Shown here one piece after another: positions 19,082 through 25,793 of a DNA stretch of 64,000 nucleotides. Below the pieces are notes generated by a model. That model was not told where the DNA came from. It did not search any database and saw only the letters and a program-made list of their open reading frames with translations. Location of the stretch: assembly GCF_029433255.1 (NCBI RefSeq), contig NZ_JAQTHU010000001.1, forward strand, positions 992,001-1,056,000, written 5' to 3'. Origin of the DNA: Lactobacillus sp. ESL0791. Lineage in GTDB: Bacteria; Bacillota; Bacilli; Lactobacillales; Lactobacillaceae. The translations under genes and the position numbers were made by a program. The stretch's first letter is position 1, and each line of letters opens with the position of its first letter.

Positions 19082-19103
19082 GATGGCTTTCAATTTTGTT
19101 AAT

Positions 19104-19146
19104 AAAGGCTTTTTGAATCTAGTTTTTGATTTGAAAAGCTTTTTTT
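19104..19146 (+). terminator. Terminator after the small membrane protein
   Basis: AAAGGCTTTTTGAATC pairs imperfectly with GATTTGAAAAGCTTTT and ends in a T-run. Confidence 0.7.
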
Positions 19147-19260
19147 GCAACAAAATTCAAAATAAGTATAAAATTTTGCATAATTTGGTTGCGCTTTCTT
19201 TAATTTTAAAATAAATTATATCTATAGACATAATTTTATTTTACTATTGGAGGTAAATAG

Positions 19261-20094
19261 ATGGGTTTTTACGATGAAACAAGAGTTGAAAAGGTTGAAT
19301 CAAATACACCGGGGCTGAAGTTGTCAGTTCGTACCAATTTGGCAGATTATCCGCAGGCTAACTTGATAATTGTTCACGGTTTGGCAGAATTTTCCGGCAG
19401 GTATGACCGCATTGCCAGCTATTTTGTAAAACAGGGCTATAATGTTTTCCGCTATGACCAATTAGGTCACGGAGAATCAGATGGAGAGCGGGGTTATTTG
19501 TCTTCGCCTGATGATCTTTCAGAAAACTTGACAGTAATTGTCAACTTAGTTAAAAAGCGCTACCCTAATTTGTCCCTGTTTGTTTTGGGACACAGCATGG
19601 GCGGTGAGACGGTTTTGCTGCACGCTGCTAAGCATCCGCATACCGTTGACGGCTATATTGCTACCGATCCTGCTTCCGTTTGTATTCATTCGGAACTTGG
19701 TTCAGAGATGATTGATGGTGATCCGAAAAAGCTGGTACCAAATGAATTGGGTGATGGCTTAAACACGGACCAGCGGGTAATTGATAAGTACAATGCTAGT
19801 GAAATGAACCTGCATGAAATCACAATCGGAATTTACAATAACGCAATTTACAAGGGTGCGCTCTATTTGCGCGATAATCTGCAAAACATCGTTGACCCGA
19901 TTTTATTAATGCAGGGCTTGGAAGATGGGATAATTTCTTACAAGGATTCGATGGAGGTTTATCCTAAGATGTCATCAAAGGATAAGGAATTTCATGTTTA
20001 CCCGTTTTTGCACCACGAGATTTTGAACGAGCCAAGCCGCAATGAAGAACTGTTTGCGGAAATTGAAGAGTGGCTCCACAAGCGGATTTATTAA
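19261..20094 (+). CDS. Alpha/beta hydrolase (monoacylglycerol lipase / lysophospholipase type)
   Basis: Serine hydrolase of the alpha/beta fold, Hydrolase_4 family. IVHGLAEFSGRYD (residues about 38-50) forms the oxyanion region, RYDQLGHGESDG follows at about 64-75, and the nucleophile elbow is GHSMGG (Ser near residue 114). The Asp (QGLEDGI) and His (FLHHEIL) of the triad are visible near the C-terminus. 277 residues. The family includes monoglyceride lipases and feruloyl or bile-ester hydrolases; the substrate is not determined. RBS TGGAGG. A hairpin follows and is shared with the convergent gene. Confidence 0.88.
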   Translation: MGFYDETRVEKVESNTPGLKLSVRTNLADYPQANLIIVHGLAEFSGRYDRIASYFVKQGYNVFRYDQLGHGESDGERGYLSSPDDLSENLTVIVNLVKKRYPNLSLFVLGHSMGGETVLLHAAKHPHTVDGYIATDPASVCIHSELGSEMIDGDPKKLVPNELGDGLNTDQRVIDKYNASEMNLHEITIGIYNNAIYKGALYLRDNLQNIVDPILLMQGLEDGIISYKDSMEVYPKMSSKDKEFHVYPFLHHEILNEPSRNEELFAEIEEWLHKRIY

Positions 20095-20114
20095 GTGAAT
20101 TTTTTTATCCAGAA

Positions 20115-20145
20115 GAAAAACGACGCGATAGTGACGTCGTTTTTT
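20115..20145. terminator. Bidirectional terminator between convergent hydrolase genes
   Basis: AAAAACGACG and CGTCGTTTTTT arms around a 9-nt loop. Confidence 0.88.
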
Positions 20146-20154
20146 GGTGCAATA

Positions 20155-21165
20155 TTAATTGTCGTTTTCCCTGAGAAAACTTTGAATGATTTTTTCCCGG
20201 ATTGCCAAAAAGGCCAGATTGTGGCCGGTGGGATGTACGCGATTGGTCAGAAGAATTAAGCCGGATTGTTTAATTCTGTCTAAAATCATCATTGTACCGG
20301 TAAATCCTGTGTGCAAAATGATGGGATATCTGTGCCTCGGATCAAAACGCAGATCCCAGCCCCATGAACGCGGTTTTAGTGCGCGGGCGTTTTTATTATC
20401 AAATAGCTCACTCACCAAGTTTTGGCTGAAGGGCAGAATTCTTTTATCAAGGCCCAAGTAGCCCTTGCTGATTTTAATTAGGTCATTCATGGAGGAAAAT
20501 AGCCCAGCAGAACCGCAATCAAATCCTAGCTGTCTGGCCTTGGGATCGTGCGCAATTCCCTGTAAAACGTTACCATTGACTAGAGCCGTGGGGATGCAGT
20601 GCTCTTTTTTAGGTGTAAAGGACGTTTGTGTGAGTCCCATCGGTTTAAAAACCTCTCTCATTGCCACTTGTTGAACCGGTTGCCGAAAAATGTTTTTAAC
20701 AACTAAGCCCAAAAGAATAAAATTGGTGTCGGCATAACGCATTTTGCTTGTAAATTCGTTGGTCACGGGCAAACTGATAATGGCGTTAATTAGCTTATCA
20801 TGACTTAATTGGTCACGGTGGGGAATCCAGCCGCGAATACCGCTGGTGTGGGTCAGCAGGTGAAACAGCCGCACACGTGGATCTTTAAATTCTGGGATAA
20901 ACTTATCGAGCGGGTCAGTAAAATTAATTTTTCCTTGATCGTAAAGCTTTAACAAAATATTTTCGGTTGCAAGAACCTTGGTTAAGCTAGCCAAATCATA
21001 TTCCGCAAATGGGCTTAATTGTGTGACTTGAGGATAAATACTGGCAAAGCCAATAGTGGAAGTGAAGGTTTGCTTTCCCCTGATAAAGGCGTAATTGACC
21101 CCGGGAACAATTCTTTCGGAGACCATTGCTTCAATTAAAGTTTGGGTTGCGGAGTAGTCAATCAT
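20155..21165 (-). CDS. Serine hydrolase, beta-lactamase class C / esterase family
   Basis: Member of the beta-lactamase-like (PF00144) family, which includes DD-peptidases, esterases and true class C enzymes. The SxxK motif is SLTK in YDLASLTKVL (residues about 57-60), the second motif region is YADTNF, and the third is HTGFTG near the C-terminus. There is no signal peptide, so a cytoplasmic esterase or peptidase-like role is more likely than antibiotic resistance. 336 residues from the ATG at 21165, which has GAGGGAAG upstream; a longer frame starting at 21210 lacks an RBS. Confidence 0.85.
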   Translation of the reverse strand: MIDYSATQTLIEAMVSERIVPGVNYAFIRGKQTFTSTIGFASIYPQVTQLSPFAEYDLASLTKVLATENILLKLYDQGKINFTDPLDKFIPEFKDPRVRLFHLLTHTSGIRGWIPHRDQLSHDKLINAIISLPVTNEFTSKMRYADTNFILLGLVVKNIFRQPVQQVAMREVFKPMGLTQTSFTPKKEHCIPTALVNGNVLQGIAHDPKARQLGFDCGSAGLFSSMNDLIKISKGYLGLDKRILPFSQNLVSELFDNKNARALKPRSWGWDLRFDPRHRYPIILHTGFTGTMMILDRIKQSGLILLTNRVHPTGHNLAFLAIREKIIQSFLRENDN

Positions 21166-21260
21166 TACGTATCTTCCCTCTAAATAATTACTAAGAATTA
21201 TTATAACCAAAAAGGCTTGACAATTATAGCAATTTCAAGCATAATAATTACTGTTGATTT

Positions 21261-21332
21261 TGCCCGTTGGTCAAATGGTTAAGACGCCACCCTCTCAAGG
21301 TGGAGTTATGAGTTCAATTCTCATACGGGTGA
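21261..21332 (+). tRNA. tRNA-Glu (anticodon CUC)
   Basis: Cloverleaf found by eye. Acceptor TGCCCGT/ACGGGTG has two wobble pairs at the tip; D-arm GTC...GAC; anticodon stem CCACC/GGTGG with loop CTCTCAA, so anticodon CTC; 4-nt variable loop; T-arm ATGAG/CTCAT with TTCAATT. No encoded CCA. The body follows bacterial tRNA-Glu, but the usual isoacceptor has UUC. Confidence 0.8.
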
Positions 21333-21341
21333 TTTTATCAA

Positions 21342-21413
21342 TGGGATATAGCCAAATGGTAAGGCACAGGTTTCTGGTTCCTGCATGTTTCGGTTCGAGC
21401 CCGGATATCCCAA
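21342..21413 (+). tRNA. tRNA-Gln (anticodon CUG)
   Basis: Acceptor TGGGATA/TATCCCA, D-arm GCC...GGC, anticodon loop TTCTGGT giving anticodon CTG, T-arm TTCGG/CCGGA with TTCGAGC. The last anticodon-stem pair is a T-T mismatch. The body follows bacterial tRNA-Gln; the usual isoacceptor has UUG. Nine nt after tRNA-Glu, so co-transcribed. Confidence 0.78.
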
Positions 21414-21426
21414 TATTCATGATTTG

Positions 21427-21476
21427 TCTTAGTTTCAACTAGCTTAAAACGTTGATACTAAGGCATTTTTGTTTTT
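21427..21476 (+). terminator. Terminator of the tRNA pair
   Basis: CTTAGTTTCAAC pairs with GTTGATACTAAG, followed by T-rich sequence. Confidence 0.75.
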
Positions 21477-21632
21477 TGCGGTTTTTTGAAATTACATCAA
21501 ATTAGGTACTTAGGTTACAACTTTTGGTGCATTCCTTTAGGGTGTTAAATTGTCTGTTTAAGTTAAATCGCCGTAAACCTTGCTGGATAACGAAACGTTA
21601 TTGAGTTATTCAGTCGTGTTTTGCGACGGTAT
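21477..21632. other. Non-coding stretch between tRNA terminator and small RNA
   Basis: About 155 bases without a credible gene. On the minus strand one frame stays open for roughly 23 codons and ends at a stop near 21500; it could be the tail of a decayed mobile-element gene, but no family is recognised. Confidence 0.3.
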
Positions 21633-21740
21633 TAAAAAATCCTCTGAAAGCATTGCTACTAACAGAGGATCATTTTAATGACTGCCTAAAGTAACCAGCT
21701 TTAGGACTTTTTGAGGCTAACCCCAAATGAAAATCATTTC
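21633..21740 (-). ncRNA. Candidate antitoxin small RNA (divergent, antisense to the peptide at 23568)
   Basis: About 108-nt RNA predicted from a strong minus-strand promoter (21747-21774) to a clear minus-strand terminator (arms 21663-21670 and 21639-21646, then six T). A middle hairpin pairs CCTAAAG with CTTTAGG (21686-21706). Its first 22 nt (complement of 21719-21740) are complementary to 23560-23580, the start-codon region of the 27-residue peptide gene, with two G-U pairs and one bulge. No open frame of note. Known divergent antitoxin RNAs (IstR-1 type) work by such 5' pairing; the function here is inferred. Confidence 0.6.
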
Positions 21741-21746
21741 AATATC

Positions 21747-21774
21747 ATTCTACAATATTTTAGGTCATTGTCAA
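21747..21774 (-). promoter_or_regulatory. Promoter of the candidate antitoxin RNA
   Basis: Minus strand -35 TTGACA (21769-21774), 16-nt spacer, -10 TAGAAT (21747-21752). It is nearly perfect and overlaps the -35 of the divergent plus-strand promoter. Confidence 0.75.
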
Positions 21775-21795
21775 TGAATAAAATTCTGGTAAAAT
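21768..21795 (+). promoter_or_regulatory. Promoter originally facing the peptide gene
   Basis: Plus strand -35 TTGTCA (21768-21773), 16-nt spacer, -10 TAAAAT (21790-21795) with an upstream TGG extension. Transcription would start near 21802, exactly where the IS element now begins. Confidence 0.65.
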
Positions 21796-21803
21796 GACAA
21801 ATG
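21796..21803 (+). repeat. Left copy of the target site duplication
   Basis: GACAAATG matches AACAAATG at 23501-23508 in 7 of 8 positions. Eight base pairs is the size made by IS66-family elements. Confidence 0.65.
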
Positions 21804-21867
21804 GTTACTATTCACAGCTAAATTTAGTTCACTCATTTTATAGGTGGGCTTTTTTCTTCTTTTCCGT

Positions 21868-21873
21868 TATAAT
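21868..21873 (+). promoter_or_regulatory. -10 element of the IS66 transposase
   Basis: TATAAT 13 nt before the RBS GAGGAGG (21886-21892). No convincing -35 is seen. The host promoter at 21768-21795 also points into the gene. Confidence 0.4.
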
Positions 21874-21899
21874 AGTTGCTGTTTTGAGGAGGAGTTGCG

Positions 21900-23426
21900 A
21901 TGCGCTCTACAAATTATCAAGCTAAATTGTTCGCCGACTTTCAGGCTGACGAACTTAGAATTGACCGACTGCTACAGGAAAAAGCCAAACTTGTGCGGCA
22001 GAATAAAGCATCTACTACTAAAATTCAACGCTTAACTAAAGAAGTTGCACATCTCAAAGCTCAATTGGCTAGTTTAGTTAAAGATAATGATCATTACCAA
22101 ACTTTAGCTAAAACTGATAGCAACAACATTGGCTTACCAACTAGTCAGACCAAGATTAATCAGAAAAAGCGGATCCCTAACTCTCGGGTCAAGTCTAATA
22201 AAACTAAAGGTGATCAAAAAGGACATACCAAATCCAGTTTAGCCCCTTTTACTGCCGCTGAAGTAACTGAACATGTTACCCATGAATTGACGGTTTGTCC
22301 TAATTGTCACGGTAGACACATTAGAAAAACAACTAAGGTTAAGACTAAGGATGAATTAGACTTTCAGATAGTAATTATTAAACGCCGGCATGAATTTCCT
22401 ACTTATATCTGTGATGATTGTGGTAAGAAGAGTTATGAAGCAATTCCTAATAATTTGAAAGAAGCTAACCAATACGGCCCTATTCTGAAAGCTTATGCTT
22501 TGTCCTTAATGAACGAAGCCAATGTCAGTTTAGATAAAACGCAGCGCATGATTATGGGCTTGACTTACGATAACTTACGCCCCAGCCAAGGCTACCTAGC
22601 AAAACTACAAAAGCAGGCTGCTAAGGGCCTAAAGCCATTTGGTCGGGAATTAAAGCAGAAACTACTTAAACAAAAGCTGCTTTATTGGGACGATACGGTA
22701 GTAATGGTTAATACTAAGCGGGCCTGTCTGCGCTACTATGGAACGGAAAAATTAGCTTTATATCGTGCCCATGAACATAAAGATTTGAAGAGTATAAAAG
22801 ACGATGCACTGTTAACTCAACTGCCAGCTGACTGTCATGTAATGCATGACAATAATAAGGTTAATTATAATCCTATCTTTAATTACGCCAACGTTGAATG
22901 CAATGTCCATCTAATGCGTGACTTACAAAAATGCGTTGATAATACTGGACATCAATGGGCCAAAGATTTACGCAAATTAATTAGTTTGACTAATATTAAT
23001 CGCAAAGAGCTGCTTAGCCAAGGAAGCTCAAGTTTTGATGAAACAACCGAAGCCAATTTTTATTTCAAATTAAATCAAGCCTTAGCTTTAGGGCATGAGG
23101 AAAGTAAAACAACAAGCAATAGTTATTATGCGCCGACTGAGCGAGCATTGATTAAACGGATAGTTGACTACACACCAGAATACTTTTCCTGGGTGACAAA
23201 TTTCAACTTACCATTTTCTAATAATTTAAGTGAACGCAGCTTACGCGGAGTAAAAAGTAAAATGAAGGTAGCGGGGCAATTTGAAAATATCACTAGCAGT
23301 AAAAATTATGCGGCGATTCGCAGCTACCTAGAAACCAGTTACCGCAACGGGAAAAATCCGACTAAAGCATTAGAGCGGCTAATGGCGGGCAAACCGTATC
23401 AGCTTAAAGAGTTAATCGAGAAATAA
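21900..23426 (+). CDS. IS66-family transposase (TnpC type)
   Basis: DDE transposase, 508 residues, intact. The N-terminus is a coiled-coil region (about 10-65) and a basic segment. A zinc-binding region follows with CPNC and CDDC (about 135-180). The catalytic core has D near residue 264 (YWDDTVV), D317 (MHDNNK) and E445 in NNLSERSLRG, the usual IS66 pattern. RBS GAGGAGG lies 8 nt before the ATG. Base composition is similar to the neighbours. Confidence 0.92.
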   Translation: MRSTNYQAKLFADFQADELRIDRLLQEKAKLVRQNKASTTKIQRLTKEVAHLKAQLASLVKDNDHYQTLAKTDSNNIGLPTSQTKINQKKRIPNSRVKSNKTKGDQKGHTKSSLAPFTAAEVTEHVTHELTVCPNCHGRHIRKTTKVKTKDELDFQIVIIKRRHEFPTYICDDCGKKSYEAIPNNLKEANQYGPILKAYALSLMNEANVSLDKTQRMIMGLTYDNLRPSQGYLAKLQKQAAKGLKPFGRELKQKLLKQKLLYWDDTVVMVNTKRACLRYYGTEKLALYRAHEHKDLKSIKDDALLTQLPADCHVMHDNNKVNYNPIFNYANVECNVHLMRDLQKCVDNTGHQWAKDLRKLISLTNINRKELLSQGSSSFDETTEANFYFKLNQALALGHEESKTTSNSYYAPTERALIKRIVDYTPEYFSWVTNFNLPFSNNLSERSLRGVKSKMKVAGQFENITSSKNYAAIRSYLETSYRNGKNPTKALERLMAGKPYQLKELIEK

Positions 23427-23443
23427 GCATATTTAGTCAAAAG

Positions 23444-23478
23444 AAAGCCCCCAACTGTCTAAAGATGGAGGGCTTTTT
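23444..23478 (+). terminator. Terminator at the right end of the IS66 element
   Basis: AAAGCCCCCA pairs with TGGAGGGCTTT, then T-run. It lies inside the element and should stop transposase read-through into the peptide gene. Confidence 0.85.
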
Positions 23479-23500
23479 AGGCTTGGCTGTGAATAGTAAC

Positions 23501-23508
23501 AACAAATG
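23501..23508 (+). repeat. Right copy of the target site duplication
   Basis: AACAAATG, matching 21796-21803 in 7 of 8 positions. Confidence 0.65.
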
Positions 23509-23567
23509 GAATTATCTAAGACTTAACCAATCTTAATTATGGTAATTCTAGGGGGTGTAAACCTCAA

Positions 23568-23651
23568 ATGGAAACATTTCTTTTGGGTCTAGTATCAGGT
23601 ATACTAGCTAACTTAATTTCTTCATGGTTGTATGACCATTTTAAGAAATAG
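23568..23651 (+). CDS. 27-residue hydrophobic peptide, candidate type I toxin
   Basis: METFLLGLVSGILANL continuing ISSWLYDHFKK: one membrane helix (about residues 4-20) and a short charged, aromatic tail ending KK. This is the general build of type I toxins such as the Fst/Lpt and TxpA groups, although no family match can be claimed. Strong RBS AGGGGGTG at 23550-23557, and a tight terminator 12 nt after the stop. The start region 23560-23580 is complementary to the 5' end of the small RNA at 21633-21740. Its presumed promoter has been cut off by the IS66 element, so expression today may be low or absent. Too short for normal gene callers. Confidence 0.6.
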   Translation: METFLLGLVSGILANLISSWLYDHFKK

Positions 23652-23662
23652 CCCAAAATTTT

Positions 23663-23700
23663 AAAGGGAGCGTGTGGGCAATACCACTGCTCTCTTTTTT
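23663..23700 (+). terminator. Terminator of the candidate toxin gene
   Basis: GGGAGC with GCTCTC and inner TGG with CCA, then six T. A TATAAT on the minus strand (23701-23706) sits next to it but has no -35. Confidence 0.85.
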
Positions 23701-24014
23701 ATTATAGCAGAAATGATACTTGGGAATGCTGACTACCTCCTTAAATTAGGATAATGGTTTTATATGGGGTCGCGTTTTGCTACTCCTTTTTTCGTGGTCA
23801 ATTTGAATGATAGCGGATTTTCTAAATCAATTAGATTGATTTAAATTAAATCGGTATGGCTCAAAACAGGTCAATCAAATTGACCTTAAACTACTATTAC
23901 TCAAAAAAGAGTAATTGCATCGCCATAATTTTTAAATCCCTGTAGATTTCGCTTGGTAATAATGCTTTAATAGTAATATAGTTTATTTTATATGTAAAGA
24001 ATTAGGATAGGAAA
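23701..24014. other. Gene-free stretch with three short inverted repeats
   Basis: No convincing gene. Three compact hairpins follow each other: AAATCAAT/ATTGATTT (23824-23842), GGTCAAT/ATTGACC (23869-23885) and TTACTC/GAGTAA close to 23900-23915. They could be operator sites or part of an untranslated RNA. GGATAGG before 24015 is the RBS of the next gene. Confidence 0.35.
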
Positions 24015-24221
24015 ATGAAAAAGTTAAAAGTCAGCAGTATTTTGTTTACCATTATTTTTGTGATCGGTGCATTGTTTATTTGGCTAAGAAAAGTAGATGG
24101 TAGAGGCGCCGTGAACACAATGGATAATCGGATAATTTCCCTAACCGTTTGGGTAGTCTTATTTGTAATTATTCTTTTGCTTCACATGATCTGGCTTTAT
24201 TTTGTAAATAAAAATAAATAA
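24015..24221 (+). CDS. Small two-helix membrane protein, DUF3923-like
   Basis: 68 residues with two hydrophobic helices (about 8-23 and 42-62). Between them lies the segment WLRKVDGRGAVNTMDNR, which matches my memory of the DUF3923 family of Firmicute membrane proteins. The function is unknown. RBS GGATAGG lies before the ATG. It ends just before a bidirectional terminator and sits in the tRNA-linked accessory island. Confidence 0.65.
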   Translation: MKKLKVSSILFTIIFVIGALFIWLRKVDGRGAVNTMDNRIISLTVWVVLFVIILLLHMIWLYFVNKNK

Positions 24222-24250
24222 TCCATCTTTTCTTATAAACCTACAAAAAA

Positions 24251-24298
24251 GTTCAACTAGCTATGAAAGTTCCCACTTCATTTAGCTAGTTGAACCTT
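24251..24298. terminator. Bidirectional terminator between DUF3923-like gene and murT
   Basis: Perfect 13-bp arms GTTCAACTAGCTA (24251-24263) and TAGCTAGTTGAAC (24283-24295), with A/T runs on both sides. Confidence 0.9.
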
Positions 24299-25651
24299 TT
24301 ACATTCCTGCCTTAATAATTTTCTTTTCGGCCATTGCCTTGCGCAAGGCCAAGAGGGCAGTATAAGTTGAAAGAATATAGACTTTTGTGGTCGGCAAGCT
24401 TTTAATTTCTGCAATCACACCGTTGTAATCGCTTTTAGTTATCATCTTGTCTTTGGCAAACCCTGCAACTTCTAAACGGAAGTGCATGTCGCGACTGCGC
24501 TCACCACCAACAATAATTTTTTTAATCTGCTTGCGGTTCAGGCTTTCAAAATCGCCATCCCAGATCCAAGAAGTGTCAATTCCGTCCGCGTGGTTGGCAT
24601 TCAGCAAGGCAACCAGCGAATAATCGTCTTCTTCGGTGTTCAGCATATGGAGCACCTCATCAAGTCCCACAGGATTTTTAACTAGGATTAGGTCAATCTG
24701 CTTACCGGCATAATTAATTAGTTCCTGCCTGCCAAAAACACGCTTGTTTTTCGCAAATGCCTGTGCAACTTCCTCATCGCTTAAGCCAAATTCCCGCGCC
24801 ACAGCATAGGCTGCTAATGCATTGTAGATATTGTAGGCTCCGCCAATATTAATGGCATATTCTTTTTCACCCATCCGAAACTTTAGACTGCTAGGCGACT
24901 GCGAAATAATCTGGTTAACCGTATATGTTAGTTTAGGCCGCTGATAACCGCAGTTGGGACAAAAGAAGTTGCCCAAGTTGGCATAAATGCGTTGATGGAA
25001 ATACAGGATGTGATCACATTTTGGACACAGGACACCATCGGTATTTACCGGTGCCTTTAAATCCTCTGTCTGCGACCGGTCTTCAAGGTTAAAGCCGTAA
25101 TAGACTTTTTTATTAGGCAGTGCGACTGAAGAAAAAATGCTGGCGTCACCATTAGCAATAATGATTGCCTGAGGGGCCAATTTAATTCCGCTGACGATTT
25201 TTTCGTAAGTTGTGTAAATTTCCCCGTAACGGTCCATTTGGTCACGAAAAATATTAGTTAAAACAAAGGCTGTCGGATGAACCAACTCCGTGACCATTTT
25301 GACGTTGGCCTCATCAACTTCCAAAACGGCAATTTTGCGGCTAGCCTTTTTATTTTTGTGTGCCAAAAATGCCGTGACAATTCCCTGTTCCATGTTTGAA
25401 CCCGATGGATTAGTTAAGATATCGCCGTATTTTTGGCGCAGTGCCTCGACGATCAGGGCTGTGGTCATCGTTTTACCATTTGTGCCTGTTACAATAATTG
25501 TTTCGTAGTTTTTTGCAAGTGCACTAAGCACATTGGGGTCAATTTTCATTGCGATTTTTCCGGGAAAACTGGTGCCGCCCTTCATGACGTTATGAAGAAA
25601 CCAGTACGCAGATTTTCCTGTTGTTTTAGCAATTTTCGCTTTAAGATTCAT
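24299..25651 (-). CDS. murT: Lipid II isoglutaminyl synthase subunit MurT
   Basis: Mur-ligase-like subunit that, with the glutaminase GatD, amidates the alpha-carboxyl of D-Glu in lipid II. Central Mur ligase ATPase motif GTNGKT (residues about 58-63), a four-Cys zinc ribbon in the middle (CPKC and CPNC), and the C-terminal DUF1727 domain. 450 residues from the ATG at 25651, which has AGGA 8 nt upstream; an in-frame ATG at 25666 would place that RBS inside the gene. The gatD partner, normally adjacent, is not next to it and not elsewhere in this window. Confidence 0.93.
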   Translation of the reverse strand: MNLKAKIAKTTGKSAYWFLHNVMKGGTSFPGKIAMKIDPNVLSALAKNYETIIVTGTNGKTMTTALIVEALRQKYGDILTNPSGSNMEQGIVTAFLAHKNKKASRKIAVLEVDEANVKMVTELVHPTAFVLTNIFRDQMDRYGEIYTTYEKIVSGIKLAPQAIIIANGDASIFSSVALPNKKVYYGFNLEDRSQTEDLKAPVNTDGVLCPKCDHILYFHQRIYANLGNFFCPNCGYQRPKLTYTVNQIISQSPSSLKFRMGEKEYAINIGGAYNIYNALAAYAVAREFGLSDEEVAQAFAKNKRVFGRQELINYAGKQIDLILVKNPVGLDEVLHMLNTEEDDYSLVALLNANHADGIDTSWIWDGDFESLNRKQIKKIIVGGERSRDMHFRLEVAGFAKDKMITKSDYNGVIAEIKSLPTTKVYILSTYTALLALRKAMAEKKIIKAGM

Positions 25652-25793
25652 GTCATCATTCCTCATCTAAAAACCAAATTTAACTATAGCATATAGAAAA
25701 AAGTAAAACGAGTTTTTACGATTTAATCACTGCACATAATTTCATTTTCATCTATACTAGATAACTGGATGAATTTTTTAGGGGAGAAGAACA

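Larger units (their letters stand above)
21804..23500 (+). mobile_element. IS66-family insertion sequence (single-gene type)
   Basis: 1697-bp element. Terminal inverted repeats GTTACTATTCACAGCT (21804-21819) and GGCTGTGAATAGTAAC (23485-23500) match in 15 of 16 bases. It carries only the large transposase, as in the ISBst12-like subgroup that lacks tnpA and tnpB. It is flanked by a 7/8 duplicated 8-mer. The gene is intact, so the element may still be active. It interrupts the candidate toxin-antitoxin locus at the toxin transcription start. Confidence 0.85.

Noticed and set aside
23641..23740. Fst-like convergent antitoxin RNA from the TATAAT at 23701-23706 on the minus strand
   Set aside because: No -35 at a usable distance, the start would fall in the hairpin itself, and no repeat of the toxin leader is found to the right of the terminator. 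The divergent RNA at 21633-21740 fits much better.
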